Shown here: positions 1 to 8,862 of the stretch, one piece after another
How the letters are laid out: the number at the start of each line of letters is the position of its first letter
How positions within the stretch are numbered: the stretch's first letter is position 1
NCBI GenBank assembly: GCA_002423435.1
Contig: DIWE01000038.1
Coordinates: forward strand, 174,216 to 238,215
DNA length: 64,000 nucleotides
Direction of reading: 5' to 3'
From: Clostridiales bacterium UBA6114
Lineage (GTDB): Bacteria > Bacillota > Clostridia > Oscillospirales > Butyricicoccaceae
Notes under the pieces: generated by a model
The model's database searches: none
What the model saw: the letters and a program-made list of their open reading frames with translations, nothing else
What the model was told of the DNA's origin: nothing
Position numbers and translations under genes: made by a program

Positions 1-7
1 TTTCCAT
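1..7 (-). CDS. start of a gene cut by the window edge, probably ETF alpha subunit
   Basis: An ATG on the minus strand at 7-5 lies one base beyond the TGA stop of the ETF beta gene (stop at 11-9). ETF alpha normally follows ETF beta immediately, so this is probably its first codon. Only seven bases are visible, so the identity rests on gene order alone. Confidence 0.35.
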
Positions 8-8
8 T

Positions 9-794
9 TCAACCGCCCCCCTTCCCTGCCAGCAGGCGGACCAGAAGGCCGACGCCCCCTTGCGCGTCCGGAATGGCTATCCCGCCCCGATGATGATGGA
101 TGATGGGTTCCAATTTCACAACCTTTGTGGGCGAACCCGCCGCGCCACTCATCTCCGGCACGATGGACAGCTCCTGGTGACACAGAATCTGAATCGTCTT
201 GCTGTGGGCGGCCCTCAGACCGGATATGGTAGGTCTGCGCACCATTTGCGTTCCCCGACATACGGCCAAAATGGCAGAGGCCGGACAGGCCAGGGTAACT
301 GTTCCCTCATCCCGAACTTGCTCCACCTGCAGACCGTCTTCCCTTTGCTGAAGACTCAGTACGCCGGTGACCACCGGGAGCCCAAGCTGGACCGAAAGCT
401 GCGGTCCGATATGTCCCGTCTCACTGTCGATCGCCTTTTGGCCGCAGAGGATCAACCCCTGGAAAGACCATTTCCTTATCGCGCCGGCCAGAACAGCAGA
501 GGTGACCAGGGTATCCGAGCCGGCAAAACATGGGTCACATATATGAACCGCCTGATCCGCACCCATGGCCAGCGCATACCGAAGGACAGGCTCCGCAGAC
601 TTGGGGGCCATAGTCAAAACGGTCAGTCTGCTTCCGGGAGCCGATTCCCGAAGGCGCAGCGCCAGCTCCAGCGCATACTCATCCGCCGGATTCATTGCCA
701 GCCGCCCGGAAGACAGCCGCTCGCCGGGTACATCCTGAAAGGAGTCGGTATAATGGGACTCTGAAACCAACTTCACACAGACCAAAATATCCAT
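9..794 (-). CDS. etfB: electron transfer flavoprotein, beta subunit
   Basis: This 261-residue protein is the ETF beta (FixA-type) subunit. It pairs with ETF alpha to carry electrons between flavin dehydrogenases and other redox partners in the cytoplasm. It begins MDILVCVKLV, followed by the usual NPADEYALE segment (residues about 35-43), the GADQAVHI strand near residue 100 and the GQKAIDSETGHIGPQLS nucleotide-binding segment in the middle. Its length matches the family. The ATG at 794 is chosen because AGAAGG lies six bases upstream; a second ATG six bases earlier sits too close to that site. It is the last complete gene of the leftward operon. With the FAD oxidase and Fe-S protein upstream it suggests an ETF-linked hydroxyacid or polyol-phosphate oxidation, possibly electron-confurcating as in clostridial lactate dehydrogenase-ETF complexes. 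That role is inference. Confidence 0.9.
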   Translation of the reverse strand: MDILVCVKLVSESHYTDSFQDVPGERLSSGRLAMNPADEYALELALRLRESAPGSRLTVLTMAPKSAEPVLRYALAMGADQAVHICDPCFAGSDTLVTSAVLAGAIRKWSFQGLILCGQKAIDSETGHIGPQLSVQLGLPVVTGVLSLQQREDGLQVEQVRDEGTVTLACPASAILAVCRGTQMVRRPTISGLRAAHSKTIQILCHQELSIVPEMSGAAGSPTKVVKLEPIIHHHRGGIAIPDAQGGVGLLVRLLAGKGGG

Positions 795-850
795 TCCCAT
801 CCTTCTTTCCGTGCAAACAGTATCTCCTGGCCTTCCGTTCAGGCAGTTGA

Positions 851-869
851 GAAGTGCTTTTTGCACTTC
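851..869. repeat. short perfect hairpin in the etfB-kinase gap
   Basis: GAAGTGC and GCACTTC (7-bp arms, five-T loop) form a perfect inverted repeat in the 235-base gap between the kinase gene and etfB. A second short palindrome, ATTCCGGAAT, follows at about 876-885. The gap holds no gene I can support. The hairpin may be an mRNA processing or stability element inside the operon. Confidence 0.4.
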
Positions 870-1029
870 CAAAGTATTCCGGAATGTCTGGAACAGTACG
901 GTCATTGTTCGTCAGATGACGGCAGGATCTGGTTGATTCATCCTCACGCACCCCAAACCGCAAATTCCGGCTCGAGAGCCATATACTACTGACCACAGCT
1001 AGAAACTCCGCCGCGTTCAGCTGATATCA

Positions 1030-2541
1030 TCAGTTGATTCTGTGGTAAATTCCTGCCAGCGCTTTCTGGATATCCCGGTAGGTCTGGAATCCGGATTCGT
1101 AGACCTTTACATTCTCAGGAATCGGCTCGCAGCGGGAGGAGACCTTCACACACTTCTCTACGCTGTCAGAATAGCTCTCAAACATGCCCGTAGCCACACC
1201 GGCTAACATGGCGGAGCCCAGAGAGGAGTCGTTGTCCTGGGTGCAGGTCAGTGATTGACCCAGCACGTCGGAGACGATCTGCCGCCAAAGCTTTCCCTTC
1301 GCGCCGCCGCCGATGATCCGGAACTGGTCCACCCGGATATTCTGTGCCTTGATTTCTTCCAGACAGTCTTTCATGGAGTAGGCTACGCCCTCCATCACCG
1401 CCCGCGTGAAATGCCCCTTGGTGTGATGCATAGCCACACCGGTAAAACTGGCCCGCAGCCGGTCATCGTAGTAGGGTGTGATCTCCCCCAGCAGGTAGGG
1501 ATGGAAGAACAGGTTTTCGCTGCCGGCAGGCACTTTTTCCGCCGCCGCATCCAGAAGCTTATACGGATCGGTCCCCTGCTCCGCAGCCAGACGCTTTTCA
1601 TCCGTGCCCAGCACATCCCGGTACCACTTATAGGAGGCGGCACAGCTGCGGGTGGTCGTGCCGGGATACCAAAGGCCGGGGATAATGTGTTTATAATTGA
1701 AAAACTGGGGACTATCGATCATGCCGGTGGTGATGGGACAGATCCGTCCGGCTGTAGCCAGCTTGACGGTGGCGCACCCCACTTCCACCGCGCCGGAAGC
1801 ATAGACTTCCAAGGCAGTATCGGTCGTGCCTACCAGGACCAAAGTGTCTGCAGCCAGGCCAGTCTCCTCCGCCACCTTCTGACTCACGCACCCGGCAATG
1901 TCGCTGGGCGCCTTGATCTCAGGCAGCATAGACAGATCCACGCCGGCCAGGTCGCACAGCTCCCTGGACCAGGTCTCCGTCTCATCATCGGCCAGCATGG
2001 GTCCCATAGCCTCAATGTAGTCGGTACAGAAATCCCCGGTGATCAAATGCCGTATATAGTCCTTGGCGAAATAGATCCGCCTGGTCTTTTTCAGCACTTC
2101 CGGCTCGTACTCGTTCAGCCAGAGGATCTGGGGCAGGGTCCAGGCAGAACCGACCGCATTGCAGGTGTATTTCTGCAGTAAATCTGCGCAGTTCTCTTTG
2201 AGCCACTTGACCTGTTTCGAGCACCGGGTATCCGACCAGTGGATGATGTTCCGTATGGGCTGATCGTTCTCATCGGCAAACACGGCCATATGGGTGGCGG
2301 CATCCACGGCGATGGCCGTAATCTGTTTTCCATCCACACCGGACTTGGCCAGAACACTTTTCACGTTGTAGACAAAGCTGTCGTAAAAATCGCGGGGATC
2401 CTGCTCCAGCCATCCCGGATGGGGATAATAGGAGGGGTACTCCCGGGTAGAGGTAGCCAGAATGGTTCCTGATTCATCTAGAAGCGTGGCTTTGGATGCA
2501 CTGCCGCCAAAGTCAACACCAATGGTCATACGCTTCGCCAT
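1030..2541 (-). CDS. FGGY-family carbohydrate kinase (xylulokinase/glycerol kinase-like)
   Basis: This 503-residue protein is an FGGY kinase, which transfers phosphate from ATP to a sugar or polyol. The N-terminal phosphate-binding segment GVDFGGSASKATL is at about residues 8-20. It is followed by HPGWLEQDP (about 44-52) and a D-A-A-T-H-M segment that corresponds to the substrate-binding region. The C-terminal half contains GGGAKGKLWRQIVSDVLG, typical of xylulokinases. The ATG at 2541 has GGAG seven bases upstream; an open frame upstream of it is not preceded by a useful site and would overlap the next gene. Length fits the family (about 500). The gene lies 13 bases after the Fe-S protein gene in the operon. 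Its substrate cannot be read from sequence; the neighbours suggest a polyol or ketose imported by the TRAP system. Confidence 0.88.
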   Translation of the reverse strand: MAKRMTIGVDFGGSASKATLLDESGTILATSTREYPSYYPHPGWLEQDPRDFYDSFVYNVKSVLAKSGVDGKQITAIAVDAATHMAVFADENDQPIRNIIHWSDTRCSKQVKWLKENCADLLQKYTCNAVGSAWTLPQILWLNEYEPEVLKKTRRIYFAKDYIRHLITGDFCTDYIEAMGPMLADDETETWSRELCDLAGVDLSMLPEIKAPSDIAGCVSQKVAEETGLAADTLVLVGTTDTALEVYASGAVEVGCATVKLATAGRICPITTGMIDSPQFFNYKHIIPGLWYPGTTTRSCAASYKWYRDVLGTDEKRLAAEQGTDPYKLLDAAAEKVPAGSENLFFHPYLLGEITPYYDDRLRASFTGVAMHHTKGHFTRAVMEGVAYSMKDCLEEIKAQNIRVDQFRIIGGGAKGKLWRQIVSDVLGQSLTCTQDNDSSLGSAMLAGVATGMFESYSDSVEKCVKVSSRCEPIPENVKVYESGFQTYRDIQKALAGIYHRIN

Positions 2542-2554
2542 ATCCCTGCTCCTT

Positions 2555-3649
2555 TCAACAGTTTTTGTCCAACAGAGCAAATAGGTCTACAATCTTCACT
2601 TCACCGGTCTCATAACGGGTCATCAGGTCCTGACAGTCAGGGCATGCCGTGATAATACAGGTGCTGCCGATCCGCTTCGCGTCACCCGCACGTGTAGCCA
2701 CCATGCTGCGTACTACTTGGGGAGAGTGGGAATTGAGCACCGGACCACCGCAACAGCGGGTCATTTCCCCGTGGAGGAACAGCTCTTTCAGCTCTACACC
2801 AAGGGCTGCCAGAATTTCACGGACGGCCTGGGTCTCTCCGATCCCCCGCGCCAGGCGGCAGGGATCCTGCATGGAGGCCTGCAGGGCAACCTTCCTCGGC
2901 ACCAGCTTCCCCTGCGCGATCAGTCCGGCCAGATAGGCGGTGATTGTGACTGCCTCTACTCCCGGCAGCAGGCCCCACTGACTGTACTGGTCTCTGAACA
3001 TGCAGGCGTCGTGGGGATTCAGCGCCACCAGGATCTTCGCTCCGGTGGTACGGATGGCATGCGCCGTCTTTTGGGCCTGCTCCTGCACATCGCCGGTATC
3101 GCCCATCAGTTCCTCCAGGAATGCACCGGAAGCAGGTTCTTCCTTCAGCACGGTAAAGGGAACTCCGGCCTTCTTCAGCAGGGAAATGGCAGCCAGTCCC
3201 ACGGCTCCGGCCCGGGCCCCACCGCTCTGACCAAGGTACAAAAGCACTTCAGCCTGCTCGGGAAGGTCGGCAACCGCCTGAATCACTTCCGGAGCGCGGC
3301 TCTCTCCATAAATGTTCTGGACGGACTGAATGTTCTCGATCGCCTGGAGAACTCCCAGGGGCGCCAGTCCCTGAACAATGGCCTGAGTCCGAGCTTCCTT
3401 GGTATAGCAGCTGGGTTTGAAGTTTGTCACGCAGTCGTTTGCGCAAGCGTCACACAGGCTGCACTTGTACATAATATCCGCAATATCGGCAGTAAATTCG
3501 GTTCCCTTCTCCATCATAGAGACCATCAGGCCTCGCGCTCTCGGAGTCCAGGCCTCGTTGCCGGTGCTGCCTGCGACCGGGCAAATATGGCGGCACATCC
3601 AACAGAATCGACATGCCTCTGCATTTTTCACACTGTCGTTGGAAAACAT
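2555..3649 (-). CDS. (Fe-S)-binding protein with two [4Fe-4S] motifs and CCG domains
   Basis: This 364-residue protein is of the GlcF/GlpC/LldE-HdrD class, which passes electrons from FAD-linked dehydrogenases. Two ferredoxin motifs are visible: C13-x2-C16-x2-C19-x3-C23-P and C63-x2-C66-x2-C69-x3-C73. The C-terminal half has the cysteine-rich CCG-type segments, with DPCRLARG and then RCCGGP followed by CPDC. It starts at an ATG with AAAAGAAG just upstream. It sits between the FAD oxidase (17 bases away) and the kinase, the standard order for a GlcD/GlcF-like pair. It is most likely the electron-transfer subunit of that oxidase and may hand electrons to the ETF encoded downstream. The physiological acceptor is inference. 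Confidence 0.87.
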   Translation of the reverse strand: MFSNDSVKNAEACRFCWMCRHICPVAGSTGNEAWTPRARGLMVSMMEKGTEFTADIADIMYKCSLCDACANDCVTNFKPSCYTKEARTQAIVQGLAPLGVLQAIENIQSVQNIYGESRAPEVIQAVADLPEQAEVLLYLGQSGGARAGAVGLAAISLLKKAGVPFTVLKEEPASGAFLEELMGDTGDVQEQAQKTAHAIRTTGAKILVALNPHDACMFRDQYSQWGLLPGVEAVTITAYLAGLIAQGKLVPRKVALQASMQDPCRLARGIGETQAVREILAALGVELKELFLHGEMTRCCGGPVLNSHSPQVVRSMVATRAGDAKRIGSTCIITACPDCQDLMTRYETGEVKIVDLFALLDKNC

Positions 3650-3666
3650 CTTCTTTTCCCCTCTCC

Positions 3667-5091
3667 TTACAGGCCCAGTTTATAGGGATTCATAATGCCG
3701 TTGGGATCCAGAGCCTTCTTCAGACCCTCCAGCACCTGCATGGCGGGACCATACTGCTCTTTCATCAGATGGCCCAGCTTCAGACCCACGCCGTGGTGGT
3801 CGTTGATGACACCGCCGTTGGCCAGAGCAGCCCGGACACCGGTGTTCCAAATCTTATTGTGCAGCCGCAGGGCCTCCTCCGGATCCTCGGGGGGATTATC
3901 CATAATGAAGCGGTCATAGAGCATAGTGCCCCAGTCGTACCAGTGAGAACAATGGGCAATAAATTTCACATCGGGGAAATTGTCCTCCACGGCGTGCTTC
4001 ATAGCCCAGTATATCTTCTCGATCTTGTCAAAGGTAGCTGTGGTATCCATCGTTCCGAACATCTGGGGATTGTTCATCATATAGCCGGGATAGAAGAATG
4101 TGATCCGGTTCTCATACCACTTCTCGCCGTATTCGGTTCCTAAGTACTGGGCACCGTACTTGTCGCAGATCTCCAGAACGATTTTTTCCTCTACCACAAC
4201 GATTTCAGCCTTACCTTCCACGGTCAGGTTCATAAAGGCACCCTTTTTTTCAAAGCCCAGAACCTTCTTGATGATGGACACGGTCTCCGCCTCATCAAAC
4301 AGGCGCATGATGGAGGGTTTCAAGGTCTGAACGATCTCACGGCAGGCCTGGATGCCGGTGGGCATATCCTTGAACAGAAATGCATGGTGCTTTCTCACCT
4401 CGGGCAGCCGCACCATCTTGAAGGTCGCCTTGGTCATGATGCCCAAGGTACCCTCGGAGCCGATGAACATCTGCCGGATATCGGGCCCGCTGGAGTGCTT
4501 AGGCACCTGGAGGGAGTGGATGATGTTGCCGTTTGGCAGCACGACCTCCAGACCCAGGCACTGGTCGTCGATCTTCCCGTACTTCGTGGACATGATTCCA
4601 ATTCCATTATGGGCCAATGCACCGCCCACCGTACAGCAGGTCAGGCAGCTGGGAATATGCATGACAGAGAATCCCTGCTCATTGGCATACCACTCCATGG
4701 TCTGGAACACCATACCGGTCTCCACCGTAATGGTGCCGGATACGGTATCAATGTTGATAAGGCGGTCCATCCGCTTGGTATCCATCATAATACCGCCGGC
4801 CATAGCCAACGCACCACCCTGGGTTCCTGAGCCGCCGCCCCAGGTATAAACTGGGGTTTTATAATAATTTGCGATCTTCAGCACGCTGGAGACCTCTTCC
4901 GCACTGCCAGGCCGAACAATGTAGTCAGGGATCGGGGGCATCTGTCCCTTATCCACCCACATTCTGGCCAGCCAGAAATAGTCCGTGCCGTATGCCAGCT
5001 TCTCACCAGTGCTCACGCTGACATTTTCCTGCCCTACGGCATCCTCCAGTTCCGAGCGAATCATATCGCTCATAAAACCCCTTAGATCCAT
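3667..5091 (-). CDS. FAD-linked oxidase (GlcD / alkylglycerone-phosphate-synthase-like)
   Basis: This 474-residue flavoprotein of the FAD_binding_4 (PCMH/VAO) superfamily oxidises a 2-hydroxyacid or a related substrate. The FAD domain covers about residues 50-235: PDYIVRPGSAEEVSSVLKI opens it, GGGSGTQGGAL binds the pyrophosphate, and GSEGTLGIMTKATF closes it. The C-terminal domain ends with NDHHGVGLKLG and LDPNGIMNPYK. The His-His-Gly-Val-Gly signature resembles alkyldihydroxyacetone-phosphate synthase as much as glycolate oxidase. The ATG at 5091 is preferred because GGGAGG lies seven bases upstream. It is followed by its likely Fe-S partner, with ETF further down. Substrate is unknown; a glycerol- or sugar-acid-derived hydroxy compound fits the kinase, GldA-like and phosphatase neighbours. 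Confidence 0.87.
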   Translation of the reverse strand: MDLRGFMSDMIRSELEDAVGQENVSVSTGEKLAYGTDYFWLARMWVDKGQMPPIPDYIVRPGSAEEVSSVLKIANYYKTPVYTWGGGSGTQGGALAMAGGIMMDTKRMDRLINIDTVSGTITVETGMVFQTMEWYANEQGFSVMHIPSCLTCCTVGGALAHNGIGIMSTKYGKIDDQCLGLEVVLPNGNIIHSLQVPKHSSGPDIRQMFIGSEGTLGIMTKATFKMVRLPEVRKHHAFLFKDMPTGIQACREIVQTLKPSIMRLFDEAETVSIIKKVLGFEKKGAFMNLTVEGKAEIVVVEEKIVLEICDKYGAQYLGTEYGEKWYENRITFFYPGYMMNNPQMFGTMDTTATFDKIEKIYWAMKHAVEDNFPDVKFIAHCSHWYDWGTMLYDRFIMDNPPEDPEEALRLHNKIWNTGVRAALANGGVINDHHGVGLKLGHLMKEQYGPAMQVLEGLKKALDPNGIMNPYKLGL

Positions 5092-5135
5092 TGAAAGACC
5101 TCCCAATCTATCTTTCCACGTTTTCCATCATTTTC

Positions 5136-5177
5136 CTGGCCGTGGCCACACGAATCCCAAGGGACGACCACGGCCAG
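5136..5177 (-). other. intercistronic hairpin behind the TRAP solute-binding gene
   Basis: CTGGCCGTGG (5136-5145) and CCACGGCCAG (5168-5177) form a perfect 10-bp stem with a 22-base loop between dctP and the FAD oxidase gene. In the direction of transcription no U-run follows, so it is unlikely to be a full terminator. Such hairpins behind binding-protein genes often protect the upstream mRNA and raise the binding protein above the rest of the operon. Confidence 0.55.
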
Positions 5178-5234
5178 TTTTGCTACTACTTATTGAGTTT
5201 CAATTTACGTAAAGCCGCAGGCCTGTTTTCAGGT

Positions 5235-6314
5235 TCAGCGGGCGGCATTTATGGCTTTTAGGAACTCCTGAGCGCGGGAGCCGATGCTCTCCGCCTTCTC
5301 GCTCCAATAGCCGGAGCAGCGGTCAATCAGCTGCTGGCGATCTTTAAACTCCACCACCGTACAGCCTTCTGCTTCCATCTTCTGGTAGATCTCGTCCTCT
5401 TCGCCGATCAGCATGGCGTTGTAGTCGCCCTGCAGGTCTTCCCAGCACTTGACCATCATGTCGCGAACTTCCTGAGGCAGGCCATCCCAGAAAGCCTGGT
5501 TAGCAGTCCAGCCCTGGAAGGAATACATATGGCCGGATTTCCAGATGTAGGGGGCAATTTTGTGATACCCGCCATTGTAGATAGCCTGGGCGGGGCACTC
5601 AAAGCCATTGACCACATTGGTCTGAATGGCGGTGTAGGTATCAGTCAGAGACATGGGGGTAGGAGACATACCCAGCAGAGAGAAGGTATCGCTGTAAACC
5701 TGAGCCTCGGGAACACGGATTACGACGCCCTGACAATCATCCACGGAGTTGATGGGGAGGTTGGTGGAAACGATACGCTTGCCGTTCATAATGGTGCCCA
5801 GCCAATAGGTGTTGGTGTCCTCGGCCAGGTACTCCTGGAGCATCTCAATCGCGTCGCCATAGGCCACCGCCTGAGCGTGGTCGTAGCTATCAATAATAAA
5901 GGGAGAGTACAGAATACCAAACTCAGGAGTATAGGGCTCGAACAGAGACATGTCGCTGATGGACATGTTCAGAGCACCAGTGTCGATCTGCTCGATGATT
6001 TCTACATAAGTACCCAGTTGGCCACCGGGATAGTAGTCAAACTTGATCTTGCCCTGAGAAGCTTCCTTGACCGCATTCATCCAGTTTTCCACCATAATGT
6101 TGTTGGTCTCAGAAGTGGCATTGGCATGACCATAGGTGATGGTGATGCCTTCATAGGTATCCCACTTGAACTCGCTGTCGCTGGATGCGTTGGAGCTGGC
6201 GGCACTGGAAGTGCTGCTCTTGCTTGGCTCAGAAGTCGAGGTATTTCCGCCGCCACAGGCGGCTAGAGACAGGACCATCGCGGAACCGAGTACGAACGCC
6301 AATAACTTTTTCAC
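5235..6314 (-). CDS. dctP: TRAP transporter solute-binding lipoprotein
   Basis: This 359-residue extracytoplasmic lipoprotein of the DctP family captures the substrate for the tripartite transporter. A signal peptide with lipobox LAAC (Cys20) is followed by a Ser/Thr-rich tether to about residue 48. The mature domain contains ITYGHANATSE, the YYPGGQLG turn (about 115-122) and IVSTNLPINSVDDCQGVVIR; the Arg in this last segment is where family members bind the substrate carboxylate. The start is a GTG at 6314 with GGAGGG seven bases upstream. The small subunit, large subunit and binding protein follow one another in transcript order. DctP proteins nearly always bind organic acids, so the imported compound is probably a sugar acid or hydroxyacid. 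Confidence 0.92.
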   Translation of the reverse strand: MKKLLAFVLGSAMVLSLAACGGGNTSTSEPSKSSTSSAASSNASSDSEFKWDTYEGITITYGHANATSETNNIMVENWMNAVKEASQGKIKFDYYPGGQLGTYVEIIEQIDTGALNMSISDMSLFEPYTPEFGILYSPFIIDSYDHAQAVAYGDAIEMLQEYLAEDTNTYWLGTIMNGKRIVSTNLPINSVDDCQGVVIRVPEAQVYSDTFSLLGMSPTPMSLTDTYTAIQTNVVNGFECPAQAIYNGGYHKIAPYIWKSGHMYSFQGWTANQAFWDGLPQEVRDMMVKCWEDLQGDYNAMLIGEEDEIYQKMEAEGCTVVEFKDRQQLIDRCSGYWSEKAESIGSRAQEFLKAINAAR

Positions 6315-6384
6315 GATTTACCCTCCATTTTCACATTTATTTTACGGGTACTCCTGCCCGTAGTGCATAAAATCACGGCCCACA

Positions 6385-7665
6385 TTATCCGCCATAGATT
6401 ATGTCTGGCAGCCATGTGACGATCTGAGGAACAAATACAGTAAGCAAAATAACCAGCTCCATTATCACAACGAAGGGCCAGATGGATTTCATAACTTTTT
6501 TCACTGGCGTTTTCTGGATACCGGCAGCCACATAGAGCAGATTGCCAACCGGAGGCGTAATCTGGCAGGTTAGCAGAGCCAGCACGTACACCAGAGCAAA
6601 GTGCTGGAAATTAAGCCCCATGGAAGAAACAACGGGAGACAGAACGGGCAGCAGCATCAGCATGGTAGCCAAACCATCAATGAAGCAGCCGGCGATGGAA
6701 CAGATCACAATGATAAAGAGCAGAAAGACAATTTTGCTGTGGATATACTCGTTACAGAAGTTGCCGATCATGATGGACACGTTCATACGCGTCAGCATGT
6801 AGCTGAACACAGAGGAGTAAGTAATGATCATCATGGGACCGATGGAGGCGATGCAGGCCTCGGTCAGGCTCTTCATAATAATCTTGGGCGTCAAGCTCTT
6901 GGTGGCAAAGCCGTAGATCAAACCGTAAACACAGGCCACCACACCCGCCTCAGTGGCAGTGCAGATACCGGTGACGATGCCGACGATGATGATGGCCGGC
7001 ATGACTAACGCTCCGACTGTCCGCAGGAAGGTGCGGCCTACGTTCAACCAACCACCAAATTTTCCGCCGCCGATGCCGTTTTTCTTGGCATAATGGTAAG
7101 ACAGTGTGCAAAATCCGACGGCCATCAGTACACCGGGAATGACGCCGCCCATGAACATTTTACCAACCGAATATCCCGCCGCATTGGCGAAGACAATCAT
7201 CATAACGCTGGGAGGAATGATGGGCCCCAGCGAACCGGCGGATGCAACGATGGAAACAGCAAAACCTTCGTCATATTCATCGTTCTTCAGGGCAGGAATC
7301 ATTAGAGAACCGATGGCCGCCGTGTCGGCATTGCCCGAGCCGGAGACGCCGGCCATGATCACGCCGGCCACCATGGCGGTATGGGCCACGCCACCGCGGA
7401 TATGTCCTACGATACTCTTTGCAAATTCAATGAACCGGGCCGTAATTCCCGTATGTTCCATGATCTGACCCGCCATCATAAAGAAGGGAATGGCCATCAG
7501 AGCAAAGCTGTCGGTCTGCGCATAGATCTTAGTAGCCATCACCAAGCTGGGAATAGCGGGCGTGGTATACAACCAAATCAGGCCGGTAGAGGCCAGACAA
7601 ATGGCAATGGGCACGCCCAAAAACAGCATGACAGCAAATATCAGGACAGCAACACCCAAACTCAT
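6385..7665 (-). CDS. dctM: TRAP transporter large permease subunit
   Basis: This 426-residue, about 12-helix membrane protein is the DctM/SiaM ion-coupled permease. Recognisable family segments are LGVPIAICLASTG near the N-terminus, PFFMMAGQIMEHTGIT, GVSGSGNADTAAIGSLMIP (about 110-128) with the Gly/Ser ion-binding turn, SLGPIIPPSVMMI, and a C-terminal half that repeats this fold with CQITPPVGNLLYVAAGI. The ATG at 7665 overlaps the dctQ stop by four bases (ATGA), with GGAGG upstream, so the two subunits are translationally coupled. It moves the substrate delivered by DctP across the membrane using a sodium or proton gradient. Confidence 0.93.
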   Translation of the reverse strand: MSLGVAVLIFAVMLFLGVPIAICLASTGLIWLYTTPAIPSLVMATKIYAQTDSFALMAIPFFMMAGQIMEHTGITARFIEFAKSIVGHIRGGVAHTAMVAGVIMAGVSGSGNADTAAIGSLMIPALKNDEYDEGFAVSIVASAGSLGPIIPPSVMMIVFANAAGYSVGKMFMGGVIPGVLMAVGFCTLSYHYAKKNGIGGGKFGGWLNVGRTFLRTVGALVMPAIIIVGIVTGICTATEAGVVACVYGLIYGFATKSLTPKIIMKSLTEACIASIGPMMIITYSSVFSYMLTRMNVSIMIGNFCNEYIHSKIVFLLFIIVICSIAGCFIDGLATMLMLLPVLSPVVSSMGLNFQHFALVYVLALLTCQITPPVGNLLYVAAGIQKTPVKKVMKSIWPFVVIMELVILLTVFVPQIVTWLPDIIYGG

Positions 7666-8159
7666 TTTTCGACCTCCTCTCTCTGCTTCCCTAACAGCGC
7701 CTTAACTTCCTGCGCCATCTGCTCCAGAATAACCAGCGTCAGGAGAAACATGGCCACAGGGGCGGCTGCATACATCAGATTCTGCGGAATCTCAATGCCT
7801 GAAATGATGCGGTCCCCTGTCTCGATACACAGCTGAATCCCGTAATAGCAGTAGGATACGGAGAAAAGCATGATAACACACTGAACCAAGATATGGATGA
7901 TTTCCCGGGACTTCACGGGCAGCATCTCCACAATCAGGTCAAAGGCCACCGCACCTTTCCGGTGGAAAATAACGGGCACACTGAGCATCATCATCCAGAC
8001 AAACAAACAACGGGCTGTCTGCTCGCTCCACCAGAGGGGTGAATCCAGGACATACCGGAAAAATACCTGGAAGGCAATGATCACAATTGCCACACCCAGA
8101 AGTATCATGACGATTTTTTCCAGTACCCAAACCACCTTGTCCAACATCTTTAAATACAA
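7662..8159 (-). CDS. dctQ: TRAP transporter small permease subunit
   Basis: This 165-residue protein with four predicted membrane helices is of the DctQ type. It has the family hallmark FRYVLDSPLWWSEQTARCLFVW at about residues 34-55. It associates with DctM in the membrane to form the TRAP channel. The start used is a TTG at 8159, with AAAGGA about ten bases upstream; an ATG four codons later has no ribosome binding site at a usable distance. Its stop overlaps the dctM start. The gene follows the HAD phosphatase by about 40 bases in the same operon. Confidence 0.87.
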   Translation of the reverse strand: MYLKMLDKVVWVLEKIVMILLGVAIVIIAFQVFFRYVLDSPLWWSEQTARCLFVWMMMLSVPVIFHRKGAVAFDLIVEMLPVKSREIIHILVQCVIMLFSVSYCYYGIQLCIETGDRIISGIEIPQNLMYAAAPVAMFLLTLVILEQMAQEVKALLGKQREEVEK

Positions 8160-8199
8160 GATACATCCATCCTTTCGCTTCTGCTGTTCTCTTTTCAGC

Positions 8200-8862
8200 T
8201 TAAGAAGATAAAATCCAGGTTGATAATTCTTGAAAGGAATCTGCTATATAATCGGGATGAGCTTCTTCCATCTCCTTTCTTGATCGGTAGCCCCAACTCA
8301 CTCCTGCGCTGCCAAATCCTACATTTTGGGCATAGGCAATATCCGTTTCTGGTCCGTCACCCACAAAAAGGATCTCCCGGTGTGACAATTGCAGGAACTG
8401 ACATGCCTCATATCCGGATTCCGGATTTGGCTTCATCAGCCGTTTTTCACTGCGGCCCCACACAAATTTCATCGGAATATTGGGAAAGTACCCTGCGATC
8501 ATCCGTTTGGCATTGATATCTCTCTTATTGGTAATCACTCCAATTTGGATTCCGTTCCGGCTCAGCCTTTCCAGGCAGTCGCACACTCCGGGATAGGGCC
8601 TGGAGTATATCATACAGCCTATTTCATAGGCCTTTGTATAGTACTTGACCACTTGGTCCAACCGCTCTGGCGGTACCACTGCTGAAAGCTCCTTTGTGAT
8701 ACCACCGCCAATCATTCTTCGATAGCTCTGCCATGGCTGAGCCGGCAGCCCACATAAGGTCAGCGCCAATGCAATGTTTCGCCCTACATCCGGCAGTGTA
8801 TCGATTAATGTGCCGTCCAGATCAAAGACCACTGCTTTCCATCGCCCACTCACTCGTAACAT
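8200..8862 (-). CDS. HAD-superfamily phosphatase (phosphoglycolate phosphatase-like)
   Basis: This 220-residue cytoplasmic phosphatase of HAD subfamily IA has the four catalytic motifs in order. These are DLDGT with nucleophile D14 and acid D16, T111 in GVITNKR, K144 in LMKPNPES, and D169/D174 in GDGPETD for Mg binding. A helical cap lies between motifs I and II. The closest general type is Gph or a beta-phosphoglucomutase-like enzyme. The gene overlaps the end of the dehydrogenase gene by 13 bases, so it belongs to the same transcript. In this setting it may dephosphorylate an intermediate of the imported sugar acid or polyol, or remove a toxic by-product. The substrate is not determined. 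Confidence 0.87.
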   Translation of the reverse strand: MLRVSGRWKAVVFDLDGTLIDTLPDVGRNIALALTLCGLPAQPWQSYRRMIGGGITKELSAVVPPERLDQVVKYYTKAYEIGCMIYSRPYPGVCDCLERLSRNGIQIGVITNKRDINAKRMIAGYFPNIPMKFVWGRSEKRLMKPNPESGYEACQFLQLSHREILFVGDGPETDIAYAQNVGFGSAGVSWGYRSRKEMEEAHPDYIADSFQELSTWILSS

